Shown here: positions 1-8,402 of the stretch, piece after piece
How positions within the stretch are numbered: the stretch's first letter is position 1
Layout of the letters: the number at the start of each line of letters is the position of its first letter
Assembly: GCA_013423325.1 (NCBI GenBank)
Contig: BLJB01000282.1
Location: 1 to 13,557 of the forward strand
Source: Usnea hakonensis
Lineage: Eukaryota; Ascomycota; Lecanoromycetes; Lecanorales; Parmeliaceae
Length of the DNA stretch: 13,557 nt
Reading direction: 5' to 3'
Program-made: the position numbers and the translations under genes
Notes under the pieces: generated by a model
Databases searched by the model: none
What the model was told of the DNA's origin: nothing
The model's input: only the letters and a program-made list of their open reading frames with translations

Positions 1-17
1 ATCTTAGCCTTGAACTA

Positions 18-191
18 GCAGTCTATATCATATGCGGTATAGCCTTTCTTCCCGCACGCCGCGCATCCCGGGGCTACTACCGGTGCTACCATTATATATA
101 TTCGGGTATCGTGCGTCTGATTACATTCTGCGCACCGTACTTCGTTTTTACACGTTCTCGCGATATGACCATATTCCTGGCACTTGTAGCA
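18..191 (-). other. Triple zinc-knuckle region of LINE ORF1
   Basis: Three cysteine/histidine motifs are legible on the minus strand. The first is a perfect C-x2-C-x4-H-x4-C from 191 to 150 (CYKCQEYGHIARTC). The second has C at 134 and 125 and H at 113; its last cysteine, at 98, reads TAT, one RIP step from TGT. The third has C at 65, 56 and 20, with TAT at 41 where histidine (CAT) is expected, giving C-x2-C-x4-(H)-x6-C. This arrangement is typical of ORF1 C-termini in Tad-like LINEs, where the knuckles bind the element's RNA. Many CpA and TpG sites survive here, so this stretch is lightly mutated. Confidence 0.85.
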
Positions 192-228
192 CCTAGTTAG
201 GGAGGCCGCCTGGTCGAACCTCTCTACA

Positions 229-232
229 NNNN
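229..232. other. Run of 4 N inside LINE ORF1
   Basis: Four undetermined bases. The ORF1 frame on the left (knuckles) and right (conserved middle) differ by one base across the run, so the true number of missing bases is probably not four. A second run (NN at 695-696) keeps the frame. Confidence 0.9.
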
Positions 233-694
233 TCTACAGCTTTCATTTCCTTCGCTTCAACGAGTCCGTTTAGTATTAGGGCATCTACCATCTCTAGGGT
301 CGGGAGGTTCAGTACTAATAACGAGTACTTTTTTACCTTATAGCTATTAGACAGCCACCTGATTCCCGTGATCTCTAGGTTCGGATATTGCCTTCGGTTA
401 TCTTATTCAAGCCTCTTCTTTATTCCCAGCCACGCGCTAGTATCAACCCCCCCGACCCTAATACTATACGCTATCACTAGGTAGACCTTCCGTATTACTC
501 TGGCCGACGCGTACCTCTCCGTAAGCCAGGACGTATCCCTTTCTAATTCCTCCTTAGCGTCCGTTATAGTTATTTAAATTAGGAGGTCGCCACTATGAAG
601 ACGGCGCGCCATCTCTAATTAGTCAACCTCTCCTTCTTATATTCGCGTATTCTTTAGCTTTCCTAGGATTTCTTCCGCTATTTCTCCTATACTC

Positions 695-696
695 NN
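695..696. other. Run of 2 N inside LINE ORF1
   Basis: Two undetermined bases in the middle of ORF1. The reading frame is the same on both sides, so the length is probably right. Confidence 0.9.
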
Positions 697-773
697 CTTC
701 TCATCCCTAACCCGTATTAGGAGCTATCTCCGTTTTCTCGAATCCTCAGGTTGGATCGTATGGGCTATAGCGC

Positions 774-788
774 GGGGGGGGGGCCCCC
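774..788. repeat. G10-C5 homopolymer run in LINE ORF1
   Basis: Ten G followed by five C on the plus strand; on the minus strand these encode Gly and Pro in frame with the rest of ORF1. The frame is intact across it, so the length is either right or off by a multiple of three. It is the most GC-rich spot in the window. Confidence 0.85.
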
Positions 789-1271
789 TAGGTATTTTAA
801 ATGGATTCCCCTGGCTCCATTTGGCGGCCGGGCTATCTTGACGCGTTGGCGTACTGGTCCAGCTCCCAATCTATTCTTCTTCCTGCTGACTAGTCTGTTT
901 CTCCCTTTCCTATTATAGCTCTACGCGTAGTTTCGCAATTGTTTCGTTTTGGGTTTTCGCGTACTCTCGTATAACTTCTATAGACGCGTTTCCTATTTCT
1001 CGGCACTCGTCTGGTGCTTGCCCGAATAGCGTCTTGAGTATCAGAAGTATTGCATCTAGGCCCCCTCCTAGTCTTGTTGGTACTGTGGGCGCGGTAGTCG
1101 CGTCCTGTTCTGTTTCCGCGTCGTTATGCCTCTCTTCCTCCGAAGGAGTGTCTCCCTCTGCGTCTGTATCTAGCAGTGTCTCTTCCTTCCCTGGTTCCCC
1201 ACCTATCGTGAATGGCGTCTCTTCATGTTGGTTGTTGTACTTCATCTTTTCCAATAATTAGTAGTTCATAA

Positions 1272-1750
1272 AATAATAATATTATTAATATAAGCTTTAG
1301 CGAATACTTAGAAAGGCCGTAATATTATATCTATCTAATACTAAATATACGGGGGAGAGCCTTTATATCCTATTAATATAATATTAGATCTTTTTTATCC
1401 CTAGTAGAAGACTATTATAAATTTATTATAGTTAGTAATTTTAATAAGAAATTAATAGAAATAATCTTTTATATTAATTATAGTAATATACCGGTATCTA
1501 GCTATTATAATAATAATATCTAATTATAGAGGTATTAGATAACTATCTATTTTAATAATCTTATTAAGGCCTCTTATATTAATTACTACTCTATCCTTTT
1601 TACCGGAAAGTATATCTCGCTAGACTATAAAATATAGGTAGCTAAATTTTATAGGCTACGTTATCTATTCTATTTTACCTTATTTATATATTTTATTAAA
1701 GATTTTATTAATTACTTATTTCTCCTTTAGGTTAACTAGGTAGATATATA
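1272..1750 (-). other. Reverse transcriptase domain of gypsy A, N-terminal half
   Basis: Legible blocks on the minus strand are VVINIRGLNKI (about 1600-1565), then DSYLIPL, a VFY-G-KRSNI block (ancestral form probably VSHRGQE-like), GYKGSPPY (about 1360-1335), and AYINNIIIF (1295-1272). The last is the YxDD catalytic box, with both Asp codons changed to Asn: T-GAT-GAT becomes TAATAAT when TpG is mutated. The enzyme copied element RNA into DNA in virus-like particles. The palm ends just after this box because the LINE is inserted here. Confidence 0.87.
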
Positions 1751-1954
1751 AAGATTTAGAGATTATATTAGATTTAAATTTAATTAGTATCTACTACTTT
1801 TCTAGAATATCTATAATAGTACTATAATTAATCTAGATTTATAGAAATTTCTAAGCGACTATAATAATCTAGGACGCTTCCTCCGGATTACTATATACTA
1901 TAATACTATTAGGCAATACGTACTCTAAGTTCGGATTAATCTAAGTATTTACCG

Positions 1955-2052
1955 TAGTAGAAGTGGCTACTAGTACTATTCCTAAGAGTAACGTTCCTAG
2001 GGATAACAGTATAGTTATACCGGCAAACGCCGTTACGGTAGCTAGGAGTCCG
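1955..2052 (-). other. Hydrophobic stretch between protease and RT of gypsy A
   Basis: The gag-pol frame reads about 30 mostly small or hydrophobic residues (beginning LLATVTAFAGITILLSLG) between protease and RT. It would look like a membrane segment. However, some Leu codons (TTA, CTA) may have been Ser or Pro before RIP, so the ancestral stretch was less hydrophobic than it now reads. A few CpA/TpG sites survive nearby (for example at 1965 and 2004-2025). No function is assigned. Confidence 0.45.
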
Positions 2053-2499
2053 ATAGCGAGATTTCTTTTCTATAATTTAGGACTTCCTACCGTAAGATAA
2101 ATATTAATATATACTACTATAAAGGCGCTATTTTACTTATATTTATAAATCGTTCCTAGCTTAATCTTATAGAGTAGATATATATATCTTATAGTAGTAT
2201 TATATACTTATATTATAGAGATTCCTATATTAATGATATAGATAAAAATACTATTAGTAGGATTAAAGTCTTATATATAGTTAGATTTAAATAAGAAGTC
2301 CCTATTATTTAGAATCTATCTATTATAAATAATTAGAATTTCTATAGTAGTATCTAATACTACTATAATAAGGTCCTTAGAGCGGATTATCCTTATTATA
2401 TTAGCCTAGGCTCGTATAATAATATCGATAGATATTTCTAGTCCCTAATATTTTCTAAATCTATATATCTAGGTTTCTAGATTTATAAATATACCCTAG

Positions 2500-2805
2500 G
2501 GGGTTATTATATTAGTTCCGATAAGAATATTAGCCTTAAGGTTATTAATAATATATACTTTTATTATTAGATAGGTAGTTATAATAATATTTCCTATTAA
2601 GCTAGTAATATAAATAGTAATTATAGTATATTTATCTATATAGATAATCTTATTTCCTACTCCTTTTATAGGGATAGGAGATACTATTTTCTTAATTTCT
2701 AACCCTAAGATCTACTTTAATAAATATATATAATCTTCTAGAGTTATATTATAACCTATATCTAGTAATAACTTACTTTTTTTACTATCTAGTAAATATC
2801 GGACC
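2500..2805 (-). other. Retroviral-type aspartic protease of gypsy A
   Basis: The minus-strand frame reads LLLDIGYNITL, with the catalytic triad D-I-G at 2762-2754. The usual triad is DTG or DSG; ATA from ACA is one CpA change. About 75 codons on it reads ANILIGTNIITP (2536-2499), matching the second conserved block of retropepsins. The protease would cut the gag-pol polyprotein. Order and spacing relative to gag and RT are as expected for Ty3/gypsy. Confidence 0.8.
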
Positions 2806-2969
2806 TTTAGGGTAGTATACTTCTAAGTTCTAAAGCTAAACTCTAGTTTACCCTTACTATTAAGCTTTATAATAGACTAGATAACTATTTTAGTAGATAT
2901 ATAATTAATAGATAGGATAAACTAAGATTTCTACTAAAATTTCTATTAGGATTTCTAAGGTCTTTTATC

Positions 2970-3035
2970 GTAATCTTCTTATATATACTTAAAAAGCTTA
3001 TTCTTTAATAGAAAGATAAACTTATATTTACTATA
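2970..3035 (-). other. C2HC-type finger between gag and protease of gypsy A
   Basis: After restoring Cys/His at TAT/TAC codons the minus strand fits C-x2-C-x12-H-x4-C. The C positions are 3035-3033, 3026-3024 and 2972-2970; the H is at 2987-2985. Between them lies FIFLLKNKLFK, with the F and L spacing of a classical C2H2-like finger, not a short gag knuckle. All four ligands now read Tyr, as RIP of TGT/TGC/CAT/CAC predicts. The finger probably served nucleic-acid binding, replacing a CCHC knuckle. The ligand assignment is an inference. Confidence 0.55.
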
Positions 3036-3779
3036 TATATATTCGACTTCTCTATTAATAAATTATATATTATATATACTATTATAGTCTTAATCCTTAT
3101 AAGTACTTTTATACTTATAAGATCTAGAATCCTAAGAAAATTCGTCTCTTTCTAGGGGTTAGTCTTCTACTATATAGTACTAATATAATCCTATAGATCT
3201 ATTATACTTATTATTAAGACTTTTTTATACTTCTTTACTATAAAATACCTTTTAGAAAGGCTACTAAGGATTTAGTTAGAAAGGCTACTAATAACGATTT
3301 TAGCTATTACCGTAACCTAAATTTCCTTAATTACCTTAATTATAGGTAGGCTAATATAAGTATAGCTATCTATTAATATTATTAAAAGTAGATTAGAAAG
3401 GGCGATTCTAGGAAGTCTATATTTACGGTAGTAGTAAATTTAATCTATTTAGATTATTGATAATTTATAGTCTTAGTTATCTAGGCTAATTTATATTTAA
3501 TTATAGTAGCCTAGCTAGATAATTATTTAGATAGCGAGACTAATTTAACTAGTAAGCTTAAGGATTCTAGTACTAATAAATAGAGTAATAGGATTATAAC
3601 TTATATTAATATAAAGGACGGATATCTAGTCGATAATTTAGACCTTAACTAGAGCCTTACTATCTACTATAATTAGATAAATTATACTAACTATATTATT
3701 TAGTACTTCTATTATCGTAATAGGGCTATCTACTTAACTAGAAGGAATTTCTAGCGGTAGTATTAATATTTCCTAGTCT

Positions 3780-4560
3780 TCCTACTTATCGGCTAGCGTA
3801 CGCCTACTACTAATATTTATATTCGTTAAGAAGCTTTAGAAATAAGTTAATAATTATATCTTTACTAGGTTTCTTAATATTTCTCCGTAACTCTAAGTTA
3901 ATATTATTATAAATAATATCTAGCTAGGTTAGTATAATTATTATATTAGTATTTTTTACGGACCTAAGGATTTTTTATATATATTCCCTAGGCTCTCTAC
4001 GTACCGTAGTATCTCGTATTATATACCTCTTTTATAATACTACGTTAATAGCTACTATAGTAGGTTCTTTAAACCTAGTAATTAGTAGTATAGATTATTC
4101 GTTAATATTACTACTAAATTTAGTAAGCCTTTTTTCCGTAGTAGATATTTCTATAGTCTACTATTCTAAAATAGTATTATATAGGCTTATCTATAGATTT
4201 TTCTAGACTATATCTATATCTTTAACTTTAGTAAGATCTTTAGTATATTTAATAAATAGATAGATATTATAGAAATATATTTTTTTACCGGTATATTTAA
4301 TTACTAATCCGGTCTTTAAGGACTTATTATTATATATAGGATTAAAGAATCTAAGATCTATAGGGTTCTATTTTAGCGGCTATAATTATCTATTACCGGA
4401 AGTATTTAATATTTCTAGTAATTCTAGTTTACCTTATAGCCTAATATCGCCCTAGGGTCCTTACTCCCCTCGTTATAGTAGATATTTCTATATATAGCGA
4501 GCGATAGTATTACCGATAATAGTATCTATATTAATATTCCCGGGCTAAGGATTCGCTATT
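3780..4560 (-). other. Gag (capsid) region of gypsy A
   Basis: Readable minus-strand blocks are GNINIDTIIGNTIARYI (about 4545-4490), DLRFFNP (about 4360-4335), E**TIEISTTEKRL (4165-4120; the two stops are probably a Trp pair), RREPREYI (about 4003-3977) and AYASR (about 3802-3787). These match the capsid-like retrotransposon gag of the same fungal gypsy family from memory of that family. The protein would assemble the particle that holds element RNA. Stops are frequent at Q and W positions. Confidence 0.75.
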
Positions 4561-5117
4561 ACGGAAGTTCTAGTAGTAGGTAGAGGGATACTTCTAGGTA
4601 TAGAAGTTAGATTACTAGGATTAGTACGTAGATTACTATTAGATCTATAGCTTAGTAAAGATTATACGATAATAGATAATATAGTCCTTAATAGAATAGG
4701 AGTTATCCCTATAGATAGAGGTTTATAATATTAAAAATAGTACCTAACTTCTAATAATACTCTTAGATTATATATTTAGTTTCAGAATATTTTAAGAGAC
4801 TACTATAATTACTCTAATATAATATTCTAGTTAAAAGGGTATAGTAGTTTATCTTAGCCTAACTAGATAGTAATTACTTTAGGACGGGAGTAGTAGTTTA
4901 CGATATATACTATAGTAATAGTAGTATCTCTTAGGATCTTATAACTATAATCGATAGCCTTAACGAAGGCTTAGATTTAGTAAATAGTATATATAAGTTA
5001 TATAGAAATTCTAGGAGTAATAGCTAACGTAGTAGCTATAGTAGCTAACGCTAAATTAGTTATCTAGGAATTAGCTTCTAATAATAATATATCTAAAATA
5101 GACTTCCTAGTAAGTAG

Positions 5118-5167
5118 AGTTTAATAGAAGTAATAAGTTTATAGTAAAGTTTAATAGAAATAATAAG
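5118..5167. repeat. 30-bp-period direct repeat in LTR A
   Basis: A 20-base unit beginning agtttaatagaa occurs at 5118-5137 and again at 5148-5167 with one mismatch, spaced 30 bases apart. It lies in the presumed U3/R region of the gypsy A LTR, where short tandem repeats are common. Confidence 0.7.
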
Positions 5168-5310
5168 AAATTAATAGATTTCTAAATAGGTAGCGGAAGT
5201 AAAGAATTAACCTAGAGGACTAGATCTAGTACCTTAAAAAAGACTAGTATTATAGGTAATTAATAGTGCCTATAATATAGTAATTAAAAGTATTACTACT
5301 ACTATTAGAT

Positions 5311-5339
5311 AGTAATAGTAATAGTAATAATAGTAATAG
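5311..5339. repeat. AGTAAT microsatellite in LTR A
   Basis: A run of agtaat units with one extra taa occupies this stretch. It may have been AGCAAC/AGTAAC-like before RIP. It lies inside the gypsy A LTR. Confidence 0.7.
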
Positions 5340-5389
5340 CTATAAGTAAATATATAGATATAAATAATATAGAAGTCTAAAAAGGAAGA

Positions 5390-5405
5390 TCACTATATAT
5401 AGTGA
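5390..5405. repeat. 16-bp perfect palindrome at the edge of the spared LTR tip
   Basis: The bases tcactatatatagtga are fully self-complementary. They sit at the boundary between the un-RIPed outer tip and the RIPed interior of LTR A. The palindrome could be a promoter or protein-binding site of the LTR, or chance in AT-rich sequence. Confidence 0.6.
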
Positions 5406-5559
5406 ATCACCGGAATACCAAGCTACTAGTAATAACAATACTAAGCAATAGCAGCAAATCAGGAAGTAGCATATACGCCATAACATTCCTCCTTACTAAT
5501 TCTATAACTATAAGATTAAGTTAACTTTTAACGTAAAGCCCCTATAGAGTAGAGTATAT

Positions 5560-6060
5560 TATATATCTCTATATAAGATATAGCGAGTTAAGGAGTATTT
5601 TTCTAAAAATCTTTCTAAAGGATTTATTACCCCTAGTAAAGCTCCTTACGCGTTACTAATCCTCTTTATATTAAAATCTAATAGCGACTTACGATTTTAT
5701 ATAGATTATTAAAAGTTAAATATTTTTATTAAGTATAATTAATATCCCCTCTCTCTTATAGAGGAGGTTATTAAAAAGATTAAGGGATATAAATATCTTA
5801 CTCGCTTAGATATTATTATAATATTTAATAAGTTCCGAATATATTTTAAAAATAAGAATTTAACTACTTTTATAATAGCTCTAGGATTATATAAGTATAA
5901 AGTCCTTCTATTTAGATTAACTAATAGACTAAGCTCTTTCTAGTAATATATTAACGAGGTATTATAGGAATTCCTAGATAACTTTTATTAAGTCTATCTT
6001 AATAATATTCTTATCTATAATAAATCGAGAAAAGAGTATTAAGATTATATTTAAAAAATA
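5560..6060 (+). other. Reverse transcriptase domain of gypsy B
   Basis: Blocks in order: KGFITPSKAPYA (5620-5652), DLRFYIDY*KLN (5686-5721), YPLSLIEEV (5743-5769), YKYLTRLDI (5797-5811), LGLYKYKVLLFRLTN (5881-5925), YINEVL*EFLDNFY (5947-5988) and the catalytic box YLNNILIY (5995-6018). The box was YxDD: both Asp codons now read AAT, as RIP of T-GAT-GAT predicts. The following LGVIILD and RIDPKKIE blocks (6136-6189) are the usual Ty3/gypsy thumb region. Confidence 0.92.
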
Positions 6061-6420
6061 TTATTTCGCCTCTAGAAGGCTAATCTATAAATAGATATTA
6101 AGAAATATAAATTTAATATAAAGAAGATAGTCTTTCTAGGCGTTATTATATTAGACTAAAAACTCCGAATAGATCCTAAAAAGATAGAAGTTATCATTAA
6201 ATAACCTCCTCCTACTAATCTAAAAAAGATATAAGACTTTATCGGATTTATTAATTTTTATAGATATTTTATTTATAAGTTCTTAAAGCTAGTAAAGCTC
6301 TTAGTACTTCTTATTAAAAAGGATACTCTATTCGTATAGAATAAGATCTACTTAGAAGCCTTTAAGAGTCTTAAAAAGTAAATAGTAAATACTTTAATAT
6401 TAAAGTATTTCGATCTAAAG

Positions 6421-6700
6421 AGATAAATTATCCTCGAAATTAATATATTTAATTTTATTATAGATAGAATTCTATCTTAGTATAATAATAAGAGTATACT
6501 TTATCTAATAGCCTTTTATAGTAAGATAATAGTCTTTATAAAATATAATTATTATATTTATAATAAAGAGTTACTAGTAATTATAAGATATTTTAAATAT
6601 TAGTATTTTAAACTCGAGTATATAGATTTATCTATTTAAATCTTTATAGATTACTAGGCCTTAAAGACCTTTATAGAAAATAAAGAGCTTATTTACTATT
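6421..6700 (+). other. RNase H domain of gypsy B
   Basis: The frame reads ILEINIFNFIIDRILS (6430-6477), corresponding to the first RNase H strand, whose catalytic Asp now reads Asn (AAT at 6442-6444). Then come ILYLIAFYSK (6496-6525), YIYNKELLVII (6556-6588) and a DY*ALKTF block (6649-6672) matching the usual TDHxxL ending. This enzyme would remove the RNA strand after copying. Confidence 0.8.
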
Positions 6701-7079
6701 AGGCTTATTATCTAAATATCCTATCTAAGTTTAATTTCTAGATAATCTTTTATATAGATAAAAATAATTTAAAGATAAATATTTTTATTAAAATAATAAA
6801 TACCTACCCTATAAATTAAGAGGACGAAAAGATATATTAATAATACTAGATAATTTTAATACTAGATTATATTAATATTTACGCTATAGATTAGAAGGAA
6901 GCGGGCCTATTTAAATATATCTACTAGATAAATAAAGATAACTCTAGATATTAGGAGTATAGAGACGCGGTAACTAATAGTACTTATAAATTATATAAAA
7001 TTAAATTTAAATAATATTAAGTAGTAGATAGAGTACTCTTTAAAAGAGGCCTTTTATAGGTTCTAGACTCCCTCTATAC

Positions 7080-8060
7080 CTCGATACTTAATAAGATTTA
7101 TAACTAATTATTAAGTAGTTATTCTAGAATAAGATAAATAATAGATCTTCTATAGTAATACTACTATTAGTCTAGCTATATAGCTATAATTAGATAATAT
7201 ATTACTAACTATTATAATTATTAATATAGTAAGGCGCCTCGGACTAAAATAAATAGATTACTAATACTACTACTAATCCTATAGGCTCGCTAATAAGATA
7301 TTTTAATAGATTTTATTATTAGTCTTTCTTTTTTAGAAGGATTTAATATTATATATACTCTTATTTATTACCTTATTAAAGAGAGATACTATATACTATA
7401 CTTCTAGAGTAATAATAGGACCTCGACTAAATTATTAATTTAGATTTTATTATAGAATCTATATTATCTCTATAGATTTCTAAGCTCTATTATATTAGAT
7501 AGAGAACTATAATTTATATCTATCTTATAGAAGAGTCTATATAAGAGATTTAGAATCTAAGCTAACCTCTCTACCGCTTACTATCTATAAATAGATAGTT
7601 AAATTAAGAGAATAAATTAGAATATTAAAAAAAGCCTCTAAACCTTCTATAATTATATATAGAACGATTAGGCTAAATAGGTCCCTATAGTAGAATTCGC
7701 TAATAATAATAATATAGTTTTATCTATCTCTCTCGCTCCCTTCTTTATAAATAAAGGATTTAACCCCTAAATAAGTTTTAACCCTAATATAACTAACTAT
7801 AAGACTATAAGGGAGAGACTATAAGTCTTAAAGGCCGAAAATATTATTAAGAGGATAGAAGAGATCTTAGAATATAATAAAAAATATTTAGAGGCCTTCT
7901 AAATCGCTATATAGAGATAAGCGAATAAGTATTATAAAGATATCTTATTTAATATTAATAATAAGGTCTAGCTCTCTTTTAAGAATATTAATATTATAAG
8001 GCCTTATAAAGATCTAAAGAATAAATAATTAGGTTCCTATAAAATTATTTAGAAAGTCGA
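7080..8060 (+). other. Integrase domain of gypsy B
   Basis: An N-terminal zinc-binding region is legible (LLSSYSRIR around 7111-7135, then YITNYYNY around 7198-7221, with His/Cys now Tyr). The core follows, with the first catalytic Asp in IDFII (GAT at 7309), the second in ILDREL (GAT at 7498) and the third acidic position at 7606-7608. The 35-residue spacing between second and third fits DD35E exactly, but the last codon reads AAG (Lys), one TpG change from GAG. PYKDLKNK*LGSYKI (about 8002-8049) matches the C-terminal block before the chromodomain. The enzyme would insert element DNA into chromosomes. Confidence 0.87.
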
Positions 8061-8202
8061 TACTATATATCGCCTAGATCTCCCCTATATATAGTAAATC
8101 TATAATATATTCTATTTAATATACCTCTAAAAGTACCTAGATAATCCTTTTTCTAAATAGTAAAGATCTCTATTAAAGCCGAAGGTCCTACTTAAGGGTA
8201 AC

Positions 8203-8390
8203 GAATAGAATATTAATAATATATTAAACTCCTACTATTATTATAGCCGTTTATAATATAAGGTTAAGTAGATAGATATACTAAGAGATAATAAATAGTA
8301 TTATATAAATAAAGGCGAGTTCGATAATACTAAAAAGGTCGTTAACGAGTTCTATAAATAATATTCTAAAGCCGTTTATTAATATTAAGA
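8203..8390 (+). other. Chromodomain-like C-terminus of gypsy B
   Basis: The frame reads E*NINNILNS, then SRL*YKVK*IDI, then DNK*YYI and FDNTKKVVNEFYK. With the stops taken as Trp or Gln this has the strand and helix pattern of the chromodomains found at the end of chromovirus integrases, including the VKW motif (8263-8271) and the C-terminal helix. Such domains guide insertion to methylated-histone heterochromatin, which fits an AT-rich transposon cluster. Confidence 0.75.
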
Positions 8391-8402
8391 CTTAGCTCTA
8401 TA

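Larger units (their letters stand above)
15..1245 (-). pseudogene. LINE ORF1 (gag-like RNA-binding protein), broken by RIP stops
   Basis: ORF1 proteins of this group coat the LINE RNA. One reading frame runs from the ATG at 1245-1243 leftwards. A TTG at 1254 is in frame but preceded by a stop, so the ATG is the better start. The first 110 codons (1245-916) are open and acidic, rich in E, D, T and G. Then come in-frame stops, including TAA at 915-913, TAG at 912-910, TAA at 576-574 and TAA at 405-403. Between them the protein is clear: ARRLHSGDLL near 610-580, TSWLTERYASARVIRK near 530-480, and IRWLSNSYKVKKYSLLVLNL near 365-305. All stops fit CAA, CAG or TGG changed by RIP. The frame is kept until the N run at 229-232, where it shifts. 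The TAG at 17-15 may be the true stop or another RIP hit. Confidence 0.85.
1..1268 (-). mobile_element. Tad1-like LINE, 5' part (ORF1 end)
   Basis: The minus strand carries the beginning of a non-LTR retrotransposon, recognised from ORF1 with an array of C-terminal zinc knuckles, as in the Tad1 group of filamentous fungi. ORF2 would lie beyond position 1. The right edge is put near 1268 because CpA/TpG sites, common to its left, vanish to its right, and because the reverse transcriptase of gypsy A is legible up to about 1272 and is then lost. The element is thus inserted in gypsy A. Its 5' untranslated leader is only about 20 bases, so the 5' end may be slightly truncated. Base composition is much less biased than in the rest of the window, which suggests a later arrival or weaker RIP. 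The target-site duplication cannot be checked, since the other end is outside. Confidence 0.8.
1272..4720 (-). pseudogene. Gag-pol polyprotein of gypsy A (gag, protease, partial RT)
   Basis: All recognisable blocks from gag to RT lie in a single minus-strand frame of about 1,150 codons. No frameshift was found, only TAA/TAG stops at expected Q and W positions. The order is gag (about 4560-3780), a Q/N/P-rich linker (about 3600-3060), a C2HC finger (3035-2970), protease (about 2805-2500), a spacer with a hydrophobic stretch (about 2052-1955), and RT (about 1750-1272). Gag and pol in one frame fit a fused polyprotein without programmed frameshifting. The start codon cannot be placed: ATG becomes ATA under RIP, and 4720 is only where gag-like sequence begins to be readable. 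The protein ends in YINNIIIF at the LINE junction. Confidence 0.85.
1269..5485 (-). mobile_element. Ty3/gypsy LTR retrotransposon A, RIPed, cut by LINE
   Basis: On the minus strand the order is 5' LTR (from 5485), leader, gag, Q-rich linker with a C2HC finger, aspartic protease and reverse transcriptase. Gag-protease-RT order and the RT wording (RGLN, then GYKGSPPY, then YxDD) place it in Ty3/gypsy, in a gag-pol family widespread in filamentous ascomycetes. RNase H, integrase and 3' LTR are missing: the RT stops at its catalytic motif, where the LINE begins. The 5' end is set at 5485 because the minus strand there starts TGTTATGGCG, a typical LTR terminus, and the pol frame of gypsy B starts at once on the other side. 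Substitutions are at near saturation throughout, except for the LTR tip. Confidence 0.85.
4823..5485 (-). repeat. 5' LTR of gypsy A (inner edge uncertain)
   Basis: On the minus strand the sequence from 5485 starts TGTTATGGCG, directly next to the pol frame of gypsy B, so 5485 is a firm outer edge. No coding frame is legible until gag near 4720. The inner edge is put at 4823 because the minus strand reads CTAGAATA there, possibly a RIPed CTAGAACA, giving TGTT...AACA ends. A possible RIPed tRNA primer site (TTATATTAGAGTAATT) follows. The outer 98 bases (5388-5485) keep about a dozen CpA/TpG sites while the rest is saturated. The second LTR lies outside the window, so the length cannot be checked. 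Confidence 0.55.
5488..8402 (+). pseudogene. Pol polyprotein of gypsy B (RT, RNase H, integrase, chromodomain)
   Basis: A single plus-strand frame is readable for about 970 codons with no frameshift, interrupted by dozens of TAA/TAG stops and no TGA. It opens with IPPY and YKIKL, the region just before RT in Ty3/gypsy pol, then RT (about 5560-6060), connection and RNase H (about 6250-6700), integrase (about 7080-8060) and a chromodomain-like end (8203-8390). A tail in the same frame may continue to about 8490. Stops fall where Trp or Gln are expected, for example in the chromodomain. Together these parts would have copied the RNA, removed it and inserted the DNA, directed by chromatin binding. 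Confidence 0.92.

Noticed and set aside
774..788. G-run as a quadruplex or telomere-like element
   Set aside because: It is a single G10 run followed by C5 within a coding frame, with no further G runs beside it.
1246..1254. TTG at 1254 as ORF1 start
   Set aside because: Fungal nuclear genes start with ATG. The in-frame ATG three codons on (1245) follows a stop and is the better start.
1034..1261. Plus-strand open frame of 75 codons, Ser-rich
   Set aside because: It lies antisense to the ORF1 N-terminus, which continues in frame into recognisable ORF1 protein. The Ser richness reflects the acidic codons on the other strand.
4420..4450. ccttatagcctaatatcgcc as a RIPed 5' LTR end of gypsy B
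   Set aside because: It does not align with the 3' LTR of B beyond the last few bases, and it lies within the gag frame of gypsy A.
5311..5339. Tandem agtaat units as a CRISPR-like array
   Set aside because: There are no spacers; it is a simple microsatellite inside an LTR.
5388..5487. Pol frame of gypsy B appearing to continue upstream through the un-RIPed patch
   Set aside because: The frame is open by chance only. On the minus strand the patch starts with an LTR terminus (TGTTATGG), has no pol homology, and belongs to gypsy A.
5388..5488. Un-RIPed patch as a small separate insertion with its own inverted ends
   Set aside because: The palindrome is internal, no inverted ends frame the patch, and an LTR tip of gypsy A explains its right edge exactly.
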